Origin: Diplonema japonicum
Taxonomy: Eukaryota > Euglenozoa > Diplonemea > Diplonemida > Diplonemidae
NCBI GenBank assembly: GCA_964019335.1
Contig: OZ025668.1
Span: 558,001-622,000, forward strand
Length of the DNA: 64,000 nt
Direction of reading: 5' to 3'
Below are positions 1-10,755 of the stretch, piece after piece. The position numbers and the translations under genes are program-made. The notes beneath the pieces are model-generated. The model was not told the origin of the DNA. It did not search any database and worked only from the letters and a program-made list of their open reading frames with translations. Numbering within the stretch: the stretch's first letter is position 1; every line of letters begins with the position of its first letter.

Positions 1-761
1 CCCTTATGGAGAAGTGCAACGGCACCCAAAATCACTGCAAATTTCGAAAAACAAGGCAAATCTCGAAAAGCTCCTGCCTGTGTAAACTCAGACGTGTTTT
101 CCATTGTCCGAACCTCACGATCGGCACCTCACAAAGTAAAAAGAAAAGAAAATGATGGGGGGGGGGGAGGGGACTTCCTCGTTACTCTGCGGTCGGTCAG
201 TGCCTTTACTTTTTTTTTTATTTGACAGAATCAAAAAAAAAGAAGACAAGCGAGTACCTTTGTACCCCCCCCTCTTTGTTTCCCTCCCACAAAAAAAAAA
301 ACCACATTCAGTAAAAGGAAAAAAAAAATGTGACGCGGGAAAGGGAAATAAAGCCGAAATGGTAGGGAGATATCAGAGAGAATTAAATACCAATAGAACT
401 TGTTTTCTTTTTTAGAAAAGAAGTGTCCCCCCCCCCCCAGCACGAAGCAGCTTCATCAGCTGAATGAAATGAGATGGTTCAATGATGCAGCCTTTTGCAG
501 ATTTTATTTGATTTATTTTGTGATAAATAACTCAACCTAATTATTTTGTCGGACGACAAACGACATGAACAAATTATTTCTTCTTCTCTTTTTTTTTTCT
601 TTCTTTCTTTTTTTGTAAAAATCCCCTTTTAACTTTGACATTCCGAATGACGAAACAACTTTTTTTTCCCCCCTTCTTAGCTCATTTTTTTTTCTCCTTT
701 TTTGGGGCAGCCTTGAGGAAAGGCTTTAAAAGCTGCACCCCCTCATAGAAAATAAAAATAA
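1..761. other. intergenic, homopolymer-rich, no gene seen
   Basis: The stretch is dominated by runs of A, T, G and C of 8-14 bases. The open frames here are low-complexity translations of those runs. I see no domain, no start context and no splice signals supporting a gene. Confidence 0.6.
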
Positions 762-952
762 ATATATGAGTTAAAGGAGGCCGGTGTTGGCGGCGCCCTG
801 CACAAGAACTGTCTACTTGATTACAGGGGGCGCACCGCGGCCGAGTTGTAGCTTCTTGTTCTTCCACTCGGGCGCTACCGGTGATGACGGACGAGGAGGT
901 CAACAGCGAACAACACATCTGATGTTTTTCTTATATTTTCATGTTATCCCCA
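762..952 (+). repeat. dispersed repeat R1, internally deleted copy
   Basis: It begins with ATATATGAGTTAAAGG after an A-rich stretch and matches the full-length copies at 2443 and 19865. About 126 bp are missing between GTAGCTTCTT and GTTCTTCCAC. The missing block does not have GT-AG ends in either orientation, so a deletion is likelier than a spliced retrocopy. Similarity stops near CCCACCAC, before the A-rich 3' tail seen in the other copies. The strand shown is only the orientation in which the A-rich end lies 3'; true polarity is unknown. Confidence 0.85.
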
Positions 953-2442
953 CCACCTGGAAATAAAGGACAGGCACTCCCCTCGCCATGCCTTCCTTTT
1001 TTCTTCTCCTTAGTTCCCCCCTCACTGGGAAAGTTACTGTCAAGGGGGAAGGAAAATTAAATAAGAACAGTAGAGGGGGGGGGGGGGGTCTAATGCAAGA
1101 AGGCGAACTGGGCATCACTGCCAAGAAAAGAAAAAAAAACCCCCTTCTAGTTTTTCATCATTCATACTTTTCTTTTTCTTTTTGGGAGGGGCCGCGGGAA
1201 AGGATCAACTGCTCCAGAGAAACCAGAGCGGGGAGGGGGGGGGCCAAAAATAAAATTGTTTTCAGAAGCCTATTTCTTTCATTTTTTTCTTTGGTTTCAC
1301 TCACTGAGCCTGCACAAAAAGAAAAAAAAAAAAAAAAAAAAAAACATTCGATTTTTTAACGTCAAAATGACACAAGTCAAAAAAGAATAGGGAAGAAGGA
1401 AAGTAAACAATAAAACCCGGTAGTTTTTTTTTTTTTTTTTTTTTTTTTTTTCTCTCTTTCAAAGAAAAGCAAAAAAAAAAAAAAAAAAGAAAGAAAAAAA
1501 AAAGAAAAAAAAACGCCAAAAATAAACCCCACTTTTGTGTGTGTGCGTGGTTTTTTTAAAACTTTTTTTTTTTGAGCTATTACATCCCCACAACAAAAAG
1601 ATTTAGTTGTAAACAGAAGAGAAGAAGTAAGGTGGAGAGTAGAGGGGAAAAAAAAAAAAAAAAGGAAATACTAACGAAGAGAAGAGAAAAAAAAACAGAA
1701 AGAAAAAATACATTGTTCTAATCTGGCACTTATTTATAGCAGACTGCACAGTGCATCTTAAACAGCTGTATCTAATCTATAAATAGTCTTTAGGACAAAT
1801 GTTTCGCTCACTCTGGGGGGTGACGTTAAAAAAAGGGGGGGGGGTGAACAGAACTACGGTGCCGTTCAACAAATAAAAAAAAGGAAGGGAGGAGATGATA
1901 AAAAAGAAAAAAAAAATGTGTGTGTTGTTGTGTGTGGCACAAAACCTGAACATAAGTACTTATTTCAAAAAAAAGGGGGGGATACTGTAATCAAAAAAAA
2001 ACCGTTTTTTTTTTTCATAATTATTATTACTGAGTCTTAAGCAAGACAGCCCAATCAACTACTGGCAGAAAATGTAGAAAACAAAGGTTCGCTCGACCAA
2101 GAGCTTCCACGAGGAATGCTGGAAGGGAATTCTTTAAAAAAATTTTTTCCCCCCAAGTAGAAGATAGTCATATACCATATTCACTAGAAGCATCTGCTTG
2201 CTCCTCATTGGAAAATACGGTCACCTCTCCACTACTGCCACATTCAAGTTTTTCTTCTCCCCCCCCCCCGGACCATATTTTCATTTTTTTTGAAACAAAA
2301 CCAGCAGGATAAAAAAAAGGAGGGGTGTAAAGAAAAACTTGGAATAGAAAAAAAATTTATATCCCCCCCAAAAAAAAGAGAAGATACGAACGAGCTAAAA
2401 GGGGAAAAAAAAGGGGGGGGAGGGAGAATAAAATAAAAAAGA
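953..2442. other. intergenic, homopolymer-rich, no gene seen
   Basis: Long poly(A), poly(T) and poly(G) runs alternate with about 200 bp of more complex sequence near 2040-2250. On the minus strand a short frame in that patch reads through about 30 residues to a stop near 2170, but no upstream exon or domain could be linked to it. Nothing here is called as a gene. Confidence 0.5.
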
Positions 2443-2840
2443 ATATATGAGTTAAAGGAGGCCGGTGTTGGCGGCGCCCTGCACAAGAACTGTCTACTTG
2501 ATTACAGGGGGCGCACCGCGGCCGAGTTGTAGCTTCTTCTGCGTTCCGCGTCGTGTCCTTAATGCGTGCGGTGTACAGCTCAACCCCAGCCGGTGCGTCC
2601 CGGGTAACCAAGATTCTGCGCTCGTGCAGTTTGCTACCTGTTCGTCACCCTGAGCATCTGCATGATGTTCTTCCACTCGGGCGCTACCGGTGATGACCGA
2701 CGAGGAGGTCAACAGCGAACAACACATCTGATGTTTTTCTTATATTTTCATGTTATCCCCACCACCAAAGAAAATGCCCAACAATGGTAGCAGCGGTGTA
2801 CCCTCTGCTCCACTAAGGTGGAAGAAAAAAGAGAAGAAAA
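2443..2840 (+). repeat. dispersed repeat R1, full-length copy
   Basis: About 398 bp, from ATATATGAGTTAAAGG to an A/G-rich tail. It is nearly identical to the copy at 19865-20260: I saw only one indel (CCCC/CCC) and one T/C change. It ends 18 bp from the stop codon of the kinase gene at 2859, so it probably forms that gene's 3' UTR. Neither strand gives a convincing protein. A SINE-like element or a small RNA gene family are the main options. Confidence 0.9.
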
Positions 2841-2858
2841 TTGTCCCCTCAAAAAATA

Positions 2859-5800
2859 CTACGAAAGTAAAAACGGGCTTGAACGGAGAGAGTGTGCTGA
2901 AGGACGGTCAGACGCCTTTCTCTTGAAACACCGTTTTGCAAAGTTAGAGACTTCCCAGTTTACGGTGGACGGCACGTGTGGCACCATTGTCTCCTTGTAC
3001 AAAAGTTTATCGGTGAAGGCCTGCTGGTTGTAACCTCCAGCAAGTTCGCTTTTCCACGTAACGTGAAGCTCTCCAAAAGCAAGCTCTATAACAATAATCC
3101 CAACAGCCCAGATGTCAGATTCGTAACGAATATCTCCATTGCAAGCTTCAGGAGACATGTAAAGCGGTGTTCCCACAACCTTCATCTGATCCTTTGTAAT
3201 GGTAGTGAGCACAGCAGCAGCGCCAAAATCAGCAAGCTTACACTGTCCTTCCGGGGTCATCAAAACATTATGCGGTTTCAAGTCACGGTGGACAATTTTG
3301 TTTTTGTGTAGAAACTCCAAACCGGCCAAGATGGACACGGTATACCGTTTGACCACCGCCAAGGGGATCTCGCCGAAATCCTTGATAACTCTGTCTAAGG
3401 AACCCCCTGAAACGTATTCCATGATGATGATGACGAACCCGTTCACGACAGATGAGCCCAGATACGATACGACAGAGTCGTGCTTTAGATCATTGAGGAT
3501 GTCCACTTCGCGTTGCAGCTCGTCGATATGCCTTAGCAGCCGGGTGTCTTCCTCCACCATGACTTGTGTTGTTTTTGGCAGTCTGACCATTTTAAATGCT
3601 GCTAGCGTCCCTTCGCCGCCTTCCATGCCAAGCGCCACTTCACCGTACCCACCCGACCCGATGTGCTTCTTCGACTTGAGCCATTCCCTGTTATTCGATT
3701 GGAACCTTATGAGATGCTTTGCGTGGAAGTGTCCAGGTGCAGATGTTTGCATTTCGATCTGCTTCCTCAGCGGGACCGATTCGCGTGCCGACGTCACTAC
3801 TTCCTGTCCTTCCAAGCTATCCTCGTCAAGAGCCGGTTGGGAGTTTTCCACCGCGCGGCGGACTTCAACAGGTAGCTCCACCTCATTGCATGCGTCTTCT
3901 AAGTTCTGCCATCCAAGGCTTTTCCTGCAATATTCATTCCCCGCTGTGTTGCCCATTGCCAGGCGCAGCAATCGCATGGACTGCTTGTCTGTCGGAACGT
4001 TGATGACGCACGTTGAGAACTTCTCGCACGCCTCTGTGTACTTCATTTCTTTGATGGCGCTGAAGCCCTCCACGTACCCTGTCTTGAAGCTGTCGCCGAA
4101 GTCGCGGTTCATCAACTCGTAGACAGTGTCCTGGCCCACGGGCTCCCTTTCGGGGTCAGGCGGCAGGCTGATGACGTCCACAGGTCGTCCCTTGATCGTT
4201 GACCTCACCTTGTCATACGTGTCGCCGGAGGCGACGATGCGGACCTTCAAACGGCGGCCCAGGTTGGCCAGCGCTGCAGCCAGCCCGACAGGCTCGCCCA
4301 CGATGACAGAAGCACGGTGCTTAGCGGCACCTGCTATCCCCACCTGCACAACGCCTGTTACAATGGCCAGCCCCCACCATCCAACCTGTCCCTTCGTGTT
4401 GTTCGCCAGTGCGCTTGCAATCGCTAGGGCACAGTCAGCGCCCTGTGTGTGTGTGTGTGGTGTTTTTCTTTCCCATACATGTTGTGTGTGCAATGGGCAT
4501 GGCACGTGGGTGTTCCATGCAAGCAGAACACCGCTTCCCACAACCTGCAGCGTTACGCTCTCGAACTGCCGGCCCACATCTAGAACCGTCTCCACAAAGG
4601 CGGACTGTTTGTTTTTAAGGTGGTGTTGCATTGCATACCAGCTTCTGACCAGAAATGTTCTGTGTGGAGTCGAGCTCCGCCAGGACAAGGGTGGCCGTGC
4701 GGGATCGGAGGCGGCGCTCGCGCCCCTGAAGCATCAGGAACTTAGCGTTGTTGGCAACAGACGTGCTGGAAGATTGCGTGGTGGCCTTGTCATCGCATGT
4801 TTCGATTGTGCACGTGGACTGGATGTCTGTCCTTGGGGTCTGCGGCCTGCCTTCCAAGTCGTTGTCGTCTTCAGACATAGGGCGCTCTAATGGGTTCATT
4901 GGCATGTTGTCAGAAAACTCCTTCCCCGTGGCCTTTCGCACACATTCGGGGATGAAGGGTCTGTACGCAAACAGCCAGTCAATCATTCTGTCGAACGACT
5001 CTGATATCTTGCTCACCTCCATCACAACAGGTGTCCCCATCTTGCTCTTTATCTCATTGGCCTCTTCCAGCCCTTCCATCGTTCCAGCTTGCTCCAGGGC
5101 CTTTGCAATGATTATCAATGGCCTGGCGATGAGCATCACCTCCACCAGGGCTAACATGATGTCCACAAAGAACACAAGTGACACGAATATGAGTAAGTAC
5201 GTCAACGCCTTGTTCACCTTGTCCTGCACCACGGAGGCAGGCCTCAGCCAGATCACAACAACATTCACGCCAGGGATCCCTTCGGGGGTGCGGATAACTT
5301 CAGATCTTCTGATGAAGTTCTTGGTCCCGCCCACTGTTTTGTCATGGAAGGAGGTGTACTGTAGCCCGCCGCCGGATAGCTTCTGTTGTCTTCTTTCTTC
5401 AAGCAAGAATTCAGTTGCGTCCCTGGCAGCGGTGTCCTGCAGTTCGGTGTAACGCAGCGCACAGGTATCGTTTACTGCTACGGTTTCACCGTTGCTGTTG
5501 AAGGCGCATGATTGGTTCACAACTTCCTCTTTATCGCCTAGTGAAGACGAGGCGAAGACCCAGTTGGTGTCAGCATCGACAACTACGACCGTGTCCAATG
5601 GGTAGGTGTTCTTGTGCTCGTCGATAACCCTCTTCCAGTCGGGATAGATGAAGTATGTCTGCACTACAACAGACCCGCACTTCGACAAAGGGTTGTTCAC
5701 GTCGGTAGGTGGCGCGTAAAGGTGGTCGTAGGCTTGGAAGTTGTAGAATACATTGCTGCTGGTGCTTCTTGTGGTCCAGGTTTGGGGGTCGCGCCAGCGA

Positions 5801-6438
5801 AAATAGTCCCCAGCAGTGCCATTCCAGCCCTTCGGGGTTAATATGTCATCCCAGCTATTCATAGCAGTATTGGCAAGGCCGAAGTCGAAGGAGTAGAGTA
5901 TCGGTGCCTCCTGCACTTCGCCGGTGTGGCGATCCAGCTTCCTGACGTTGACGGGGAGGGGTTCGCCTTGGTCTCTGCTGGCAACAACGAATATTTTTTC
6001 GTTCGCATCAGTTGCGTCATCTGGTGTGTTGTCCCTCTGGTCGTACCACACGTGGTAGTAGGACCAGCCCCCTGGGTCTTGCTGTATCAAACTTTTGTCC
6101 AAGCAAACAAGACCAATTTCCTGCAACACGCCGTCTGTTGAATTGATGCGTGCAAGTGCCATCCACTTCAGGATGTCTAGATGCGGGTTGTCGTCGCTGT
6201 AGCTGCTGAAGTTCATGTTCCACAAGAACGTCTTCAAGGACGCAGCAACCTTCGGCGGCTGTTCGTAGAACTCAGCCAGCTCGTTCGCCACGATTTCCGT
6301 CTGCGCTTCACTGATGTCCATCACAGTCTCCTTCAAGCTCGCCAGCGACTCCCAATACATCAGCAGCCCACCTGCCAGAGACGCTGCCGTCGAGAGGACG
6401 GTGGTGACGCACAGCACCCATTTGATCGCGATACGCAT
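2859..6438 (-). CDS. receptor-like Cache/pseudocyclase protein kinase (MEKK/STE11 type)
   Basis: Predicted exons 6438-4639, 4604-4506 and 4442-2859 give about 1,160 residues. A 34-nt intron (GTATGCAATGC...AAACAG, 4605-4638) is needed because the frame shifts there. A 63-nt in-frame intron (4443-4505, ending CACACAG) is likely but optional. Order: signal anchor 5-27; ectodomain 28-410 with a Cache-like VVVVDADTNWVFASS segment; TM 413-440; HAMP-like linker and a YRPFIP motif; class III cyclase-homology region about 581-740; linker; protein kinase about 886-1158. The kinase is complete: GSGGYG loop, AFKM lysine, HRDLKPHN, DFG and GTPLYMSPE. The cyclase region has AELDST and GSG where active enzymes have metal-binding Asp, so it is probably a pseudoenzyme that senses or relays. 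The start follows CCCTCCCCACAG by 26 nt. I infer a plasma-membrane receptor feeding a MAP-kinase-like cascade. Confidence 0.85.
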
Positions 6439-6463
6439 ATTACAGAAGGAGCACTTCCTTCTC

Positions 6464-6480
6464 CTGTGGGGAGGGTGAGC
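6464..6480 (-). promoter_or_regulatory. putative trans-splice acceptor of the receptor kinase gene
   Basis: On the minus strand the sequence CACCCTCCCCACAG ends in AG 26 nt upstream of the ATG at 6438. A pyrimidine-rich tract plus AG directly before a start codon, with the previous gene's stop or start only a few hundred bases away, fits spliced-leader addition. It could instead be a cis 3' splice site of an unseen 5' UTR intron. Confidence 0.45.
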
Positions 6481-6578
6481 GTGAATATAAAAACCAGGCC
6501 GCGGAAGAGTTAAATAACAAAACAAAAAAGAAGAAAAAAACAAAGGTACAAAGTAACCATTTAACAAACCGCCTTTCT

Positions 6579-7292
6579 CTACAACGGAACGTGTCGCGAC
6601 CCAGACTGCGGGCAGAACGGCGTCGGGGCAGCCAAGTCCTGGCCGCAATGCGGGCAAAACAAATCCTTCTGTTTTTGGGTACGAAGGCAAGGGTTTAGAA
6701 TAGATGCGGATTTAGAATGCCGATGCAGCCAAACATTATTTCTCAGAGGGGATATAGGCGTGTTAGGTTTCGTCCTGGGGGACACGGGCGGGGAGCGGGA
6801 ACGGGAACGGGAATTAGCGCGCCATGGGCGTGGCCAGTGCTCAGGAGTGATCCTGCCGGTGGGTGCTGGAGGGGGCGGTGGGGGGGATCGCCCCCGTGAC
6901 CGTGATCGATGCCGTGCGGCGTAACCCATGAGGTCCCTGTACGCTCCCGTTCGCAGGGCAACCTCGGCCAGTCTCTTGCTCACAGCACGCGACACAACTG
7001 GCTGCGGTGGGTCCTCGTTGGGGACTCCATTGGCAAACCATACCTCCCTGCACACTTCTTTGTTCCCATCCTTCTCCTTCACTAGTACATCCCCTTCCAC
7101 CACATACCTCACCCACCCACCGCTAGTGCTCCTGTACTCCAACCCACTCGCCACTCCATTCACCATCTTTATCCGAACACCCCCCTCAACCGCCCACTTC
7201 GTCTCATCTCTACCGCACCACCCCGTCCATTCGCCTCTCTTGATGCCTTGCGGGCTGCGGCTCCTGCTCCTCCCCCTTGGTGTACGGATCAT
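6579..7292 (-). CDS. RS/proline-rich protein with C-terminal zinc-ribbon-like motif
   Basis: 237 residues, not recognised. The ATG at 7292 is chosen because a strong pyrimidine tract and TTCTCAG acceptor lie just upstream, inside the longer open frame; this excludes the hydrophobic stretch encoded further upstream. The N-terminus carries RSRSRSP, the middle repeats RSRSRGRSPPPPPP and NSRSRSRSP, and the C-terminus has CPHCGQ...FCPQSG, a partial zinc-ribbon-like pattern with only three clear cysteines. RS dipeptides suggest a link to RNA processing or a substrate for SR kinases, but no RRM is visible. A compact beta-rich segment (about 25-90) may be a small domain of unknown type. Confidence 0.6.
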   Translation of the reverse strand: MIRTPRGRSRSRSPQGIKRGEWTGWCGRDETKWAVEGGVRIKMVNGVASGLEYRSTSGGWVRYVVEGDVLVKEKDGNKEVCREVWFANGVPNEDPPQPVVSRAVSKRLAEVALRTGAYRDLMGYAARHRSRSRGRSPPPPPPAPTGRITPEHWPRPWRANSRSRSRSPPVSPRTKPNTPISPLRNNVWLHRHSKSASILNPCLRTQKQKDLFCPHCGQDLAAPTPFCPQSGSRHVPL

Positions 7293-7317
7293 CTCACCTG
7301 TTGGTGTCGGGTGTCCA

Positions 7318-7347
7318 CTGAGAACAACGAGGGAAACCAAAAAATAA
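7318..7347 (-). promoter_or_regulatory. putative trans-splice acceptor of the RS-rich gene
   Basis: The minus strand reads TTTTTTGGTTTCCCTCG and then TTGTTCTCAG, ending 25 nt before the ATG at 7292. It is the clearest pyrimidine-tract acceptor in the window and falls inside the longer open frame, so it sets the start codon choice. Confidence 0.55.
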
Positions 7348-7402
7348 AAATACAAAGGCCACATAATAGCAGCGAATACTCTATTCTAGTCTAAAATATA
7401 CA

Positions 7403-10273
7403 TCAGATGAGGTTAATAGATGTGACAGGAATGGGGTGGTAGGGAGCGTGCGGGATGTGCAGCTCGGAGAGGGTTAGTGTGGTGTCGGTGACTGACGAGT
7501 CGGGGGAGGGACTGGGGCGGGAGCAGGACTTGGAAGCGAGGTCATTTTTAATGATGCGGGCAACGACGGAGGGGTCAGGCTGCGAGGGGTCCTGGGGCTT
7601 TGTGTGCGCAGAGACGCCTGTAGAGAGGGACGACTGACTGCGGGAGGACTGCCTTGCGGTGCTCATACTGGACGAGGGTGTAGTCGTCCTGCGCTGCCGT
7701 GCAGTGCCAGTAGTCGACGGCGGCGGGGGCGACACCACGTTATTGCTATTTTTATGAAGGTGTTCAATAGGCTGAACACGTTCAACAGACTCAATGCTCG
7801 GCTTGCTGTGCTTGCTCTGCATGTCGTTGCCTGCACGTGTGTTGACCTCTACCTCGCCTAACGCGCTCCTCACCCCCGACCGCAGGGCACTCAGCCGCCT
7901 CTCGATCCTCCTTGTTTCCTCCCTGTCCTCCCTCAGCTGCGCCTCGGCTTTCCTCATCTCCAACTCCTCGATTGTGCTGTTGAAGGTCAGGCTGCTTGGC
8001 TTCCTGTTTGGTACCGGTGGCGGCGGTGGGAGCCTCCCATTCCTTGGTGTCCCTCTGGTTGGTGTCTTATTGATATGGCCCATGTCGACGGGGACCACGT
8101 CCACTGGCACCACAGACTCCACCACAGGGCTAGCTGAATGCGTTCTATGCCCCGCACACCTCTCCCGCTCCAGCACAGCGTCCTCCCTCTGTTGCAGAAC
8201 CTCTCTGTATGCCTCGATCCTTTCTCGCTCTCTTGCTATCCTTTTCAGTTCTGCAGTCTGCCTGTGGTTATCGTGAACCACTTCCCGCGACCTGCCCTCC
8301 AGCTCTTTGCTCCTAGCCTCAACCATTTTTTCTTTTTCCATAACTTTCTCATTCCGTGTCTCCAAGCGCAATGCCTGTGGCATGTGTGTACTGTGTCCCT
8401 CGCAACGCATACCTCTTCGAAGGCTGTTCGCTGGTCTTCTTCTAACTTTTGCAGATCGGCTTCTACCGTCTTTATCTTTGTTTCCAACTCCTTTTGAATT
8501 CGTTCTTGCCTGTGTAGTGTTGCTTGTTGGATTGTCTGCATACAATGCTTTCTGTGCAGCTAGCCGCTCCTTTTCCTTCTTCACAAGAGCTTCGTCTTGC
8601 TGAAGCTGTTGTTCTCTCCTCTCCAAGTTGGCTGCCTGCATCTCTGCTGTTGCTTGGAATTGCGTCTTTCTCGATTTCAGCACTGACTGAAGCCTTTCAT
8701 TCCTTGTCTTCTCCCTCGTGAGTTCGTTCTTCATTTTCGCCAGTTCTTGGACATGGCTCGTGTCCTTTTGCTTGGGCGACGCGGAAGCTGAACGCTTCCT
8801 ACTTGTGCTTTTCTCCTTCTGTGGTGTAGTTGTTGGTTGTTGTTGTTTTTGTGTACCTCCTGAAACTGCTTGAGTTCTTCTTTGCAGAGCGTTAGTTCCG
8901 TGGAGAACTGTCGCTTCGATGCACGCAGTGACCTGTGGTGTGGTGTGGTGTGGTGTGGTGTGATGGTGTTGGTACATACGCCCTCTCTTGCTCAAGCGAC
9001 TTGATGGTTTGCCTCATAGCATCGAGCTCCTTGCTCTGTTTGGTGATCAGGGCCACGCTTTCCTCGTGCTTGATGCGCATCTCCTTGCAAGCCGCCGTCG
9101 ACGTCGCTTCGCTCTCCCGCTGCTGTCGTGTCTGGTGCCTCTCCCGAGACCGCTCTGCTTGTATGGTGCGGTTGGCCTGTCGTGTTTTTGTGTTTGTGTT
9201 GCATAGCACACCTCGTCTTTCACGTGTGTTATTTGCTGCTTCAATTGTTCCACAGTTTTGTTGAATTTGTCGTCCTGCACTCGTTTGTACTGGTCATGCA
9301 TGTTGCGTGCCTTCGCAAGCTCTGCGCGGTGCACGCTCAGGAGGACTGTCTCAGGCGTACTGCGCTCGGAGGGGGAGGGGGCGGAAGGCGTACGGCTCCT
9401 GTTTGCAAGGAGACGGGAGCCAGCTGCAGGGGGTGCGAGAGGGGAGCGTGGCCCGGAGCGAGAGCGAGAGCGCGACGAGGTGTGGGTTTTGAGGAAGTCG
9501 GGGGGGCCCTCGAGGGTGCCGTGGGGTGAGGGGGGTTGCGTGGACCGGCTGGGCGCGCGGTAAGAAGGGGTGGGGGCAGGGGCAGTGGCGACAGGCTGTG
9601 GGGCAGGGGAAGAAATATGCTCGTTGTGCGCAGGGAGAATAGGAGCGAGCTCACCATCGACAAGCACACAAGTGTTGAGAGGAGACTGCTTGTCATAAGA
9701 GCTGCCTTTGTGCTCCGAAGCCTCGCTAGGATCTTCAGCAGGATACAGCACAGCGTCAAAGTCATTCGCCCGCACACTGTGGTCAAAAAGAGGCGCAAGC
9801 GTTGATTTATCATCGTGGTCGTGGTCACTTGCAGGCAAAGGCGACCTGACTGTCTTGATGACGAAGTCAGTGTCGGGCTCGGGGTCAGATACGAGCCCAG
9901 ATTCGTTGACCAGGCATGCCTTCTGCGTTTCCATATCTTCGTAGAAAGACCTTCGCTTCTCTTTCCAAGTGTTCTCCGGCTGCGGTGAGTCAAGAGGCGT
10001 CCCAAAACCTCGCATCTTCGCAGCGTCGAATGTTTCACGCTTTTTGTTCGCTTCCTTGCATATCCCTTCGTGCACCGACACCCTTGACACGGAAAAGGTC
10101 CTGCAACAAAATCTGCACTGTGTTAACTCCCCTTCACCTGCCTTGTCTTCTGCTTTTTCTTTCTCTTTTGTAGCCTTCTTCGCACATGACTTCTCATGGA
10201 ACTTGAGGCTCCCGCTGGTAAACAACAACCCGCACAGCGCACAGGGTAGCATCTTAGGACCCCCCCCATCCAT
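7403..10273 (-). CDS. C2HC zinc-finger coiled-coil protein with five micro-introns
   Basis: Six predicted exons: 10273-9212, 9176-8980, 8932-8857, 8818-8544, 8509-8413 and 8374-7403, total 892 residues with the frame kept throughout. Introns are 35, 47, 38, 34 and 38 nt, all GT-AG, mostly GTRTGC... donors and CACAG-type acceptors. The N-terminus has two C2HC fingers (CALCG...H...C and CRFCC...H...C), as in ZC2HC1-type proteins. A basic/proline/RS-rich linker follows, then a long charged coiled coil (roughly residues 330-600), a PPPPPP segment with a TFNSTIEELE coil, and a Ser/Thr-rich tail. The start at 10273 lies 7 nt after a TTTTTTCTACAG acceptor. A cytoskeletal or flagellar scaffold role is plausible but not shown. 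The exon structure is the surest part; the function is not. Confidence 0.75.
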
Positions 10274-10278
10274 CTTTT

Positions 10279-10292
10279 CCTGTAGAAAAAAA
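10279..10292 (-). promoter_or_regulatory. putative trans-splice acceptor of the coiled-coil gene
   Basis: The minus strand reads TTTTTTCTACAG and then GAAAAGATG, so the AG lies 6 nt before the first ATG. This fits a spliced-leader acceptor with a very short 5' UTR. Confidence 0.45.
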
Positions 10293-10737
10293 TGATGATA
10301 CCGAAAAAGTGGGAGAAGAGAATAAAAAAGAAAAGAAAATGCGATTGTTCGCAAAGAAATACCGCAAAAGTCAGGCGACTGTCTTTCCTCGTACGTGCAC
10401 CTGCACCGCTATGGGCTGGCATTGTAGGCTTACGTGAAGTAATATGCAGTTTAAGCCATGGGGTAAAGAAGAGGGGGAAAGAAAAATACGGATACAAAAC
10501 GATTAGCGGGTTCTGTCTTAAAAAAATACAGGGCACGTCTTATCATGCGTGAAGGTTGTTCTTGTCTTCTTTTTTTTTTTTAAAGTTGTGTTTTAAGACA
10601 GGAAATGCAAGGTCGCTATGTCTGATGCCTACTCTGCGGAGTTCACCTGCAACAGCACAGCGAGGGCAAGGACGTTTCCCTGAGGAGCAGCCACTTACGT
10701 CCCAACAGGTAGAAGGAAAACAAGGAATTAAAAAAAA

Positions 10738-10755
10738 ATATATGAGTTAAAGGAA
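10738..10755 (+). repeat. isolated copy of the R1 head motif
   Basis: The sequence ATATATGAGTTAAAGGA after an A-rich run is identical to the first bases of the three R1 copies at 762, 2443 and 19865. The sequence beyond it is unrelated. This may be a shared terminus or signal, or a chimeric element. Confidence 0.6.

Noticed and set aside
1301-1519. Many short open frames in poly(A), poly(T) and poly(G) stretches across the window
   Set aside because: They encode runs of Lys, Phe, Gly or Pro from homopolymers and have no support as genes.
2494-2727. R1 as a protein-coding gene (minus-strand frame of 77 codons)
   Set aside because: The frame is broken in other copies, the sequence lacks any domain, and the repeat shows no synonymous-type change pattern. 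It is better explained as a non-coding repeat.
3199-4122. 307-codon plus-strand open frame
   Set aside because: Antisense shadow of the receptor kinase domain; it is Ser/Thr/Pro-rich and has no domain.
8161-8200. Extra 26-nt intron in the last exon of the coiled-coil gene (GTGTGC...ATTCAG)
   Set aside because: Removing it would shift a frame that otherwise stays open to the natural stop, and 26 nt is below every other intron seen here.
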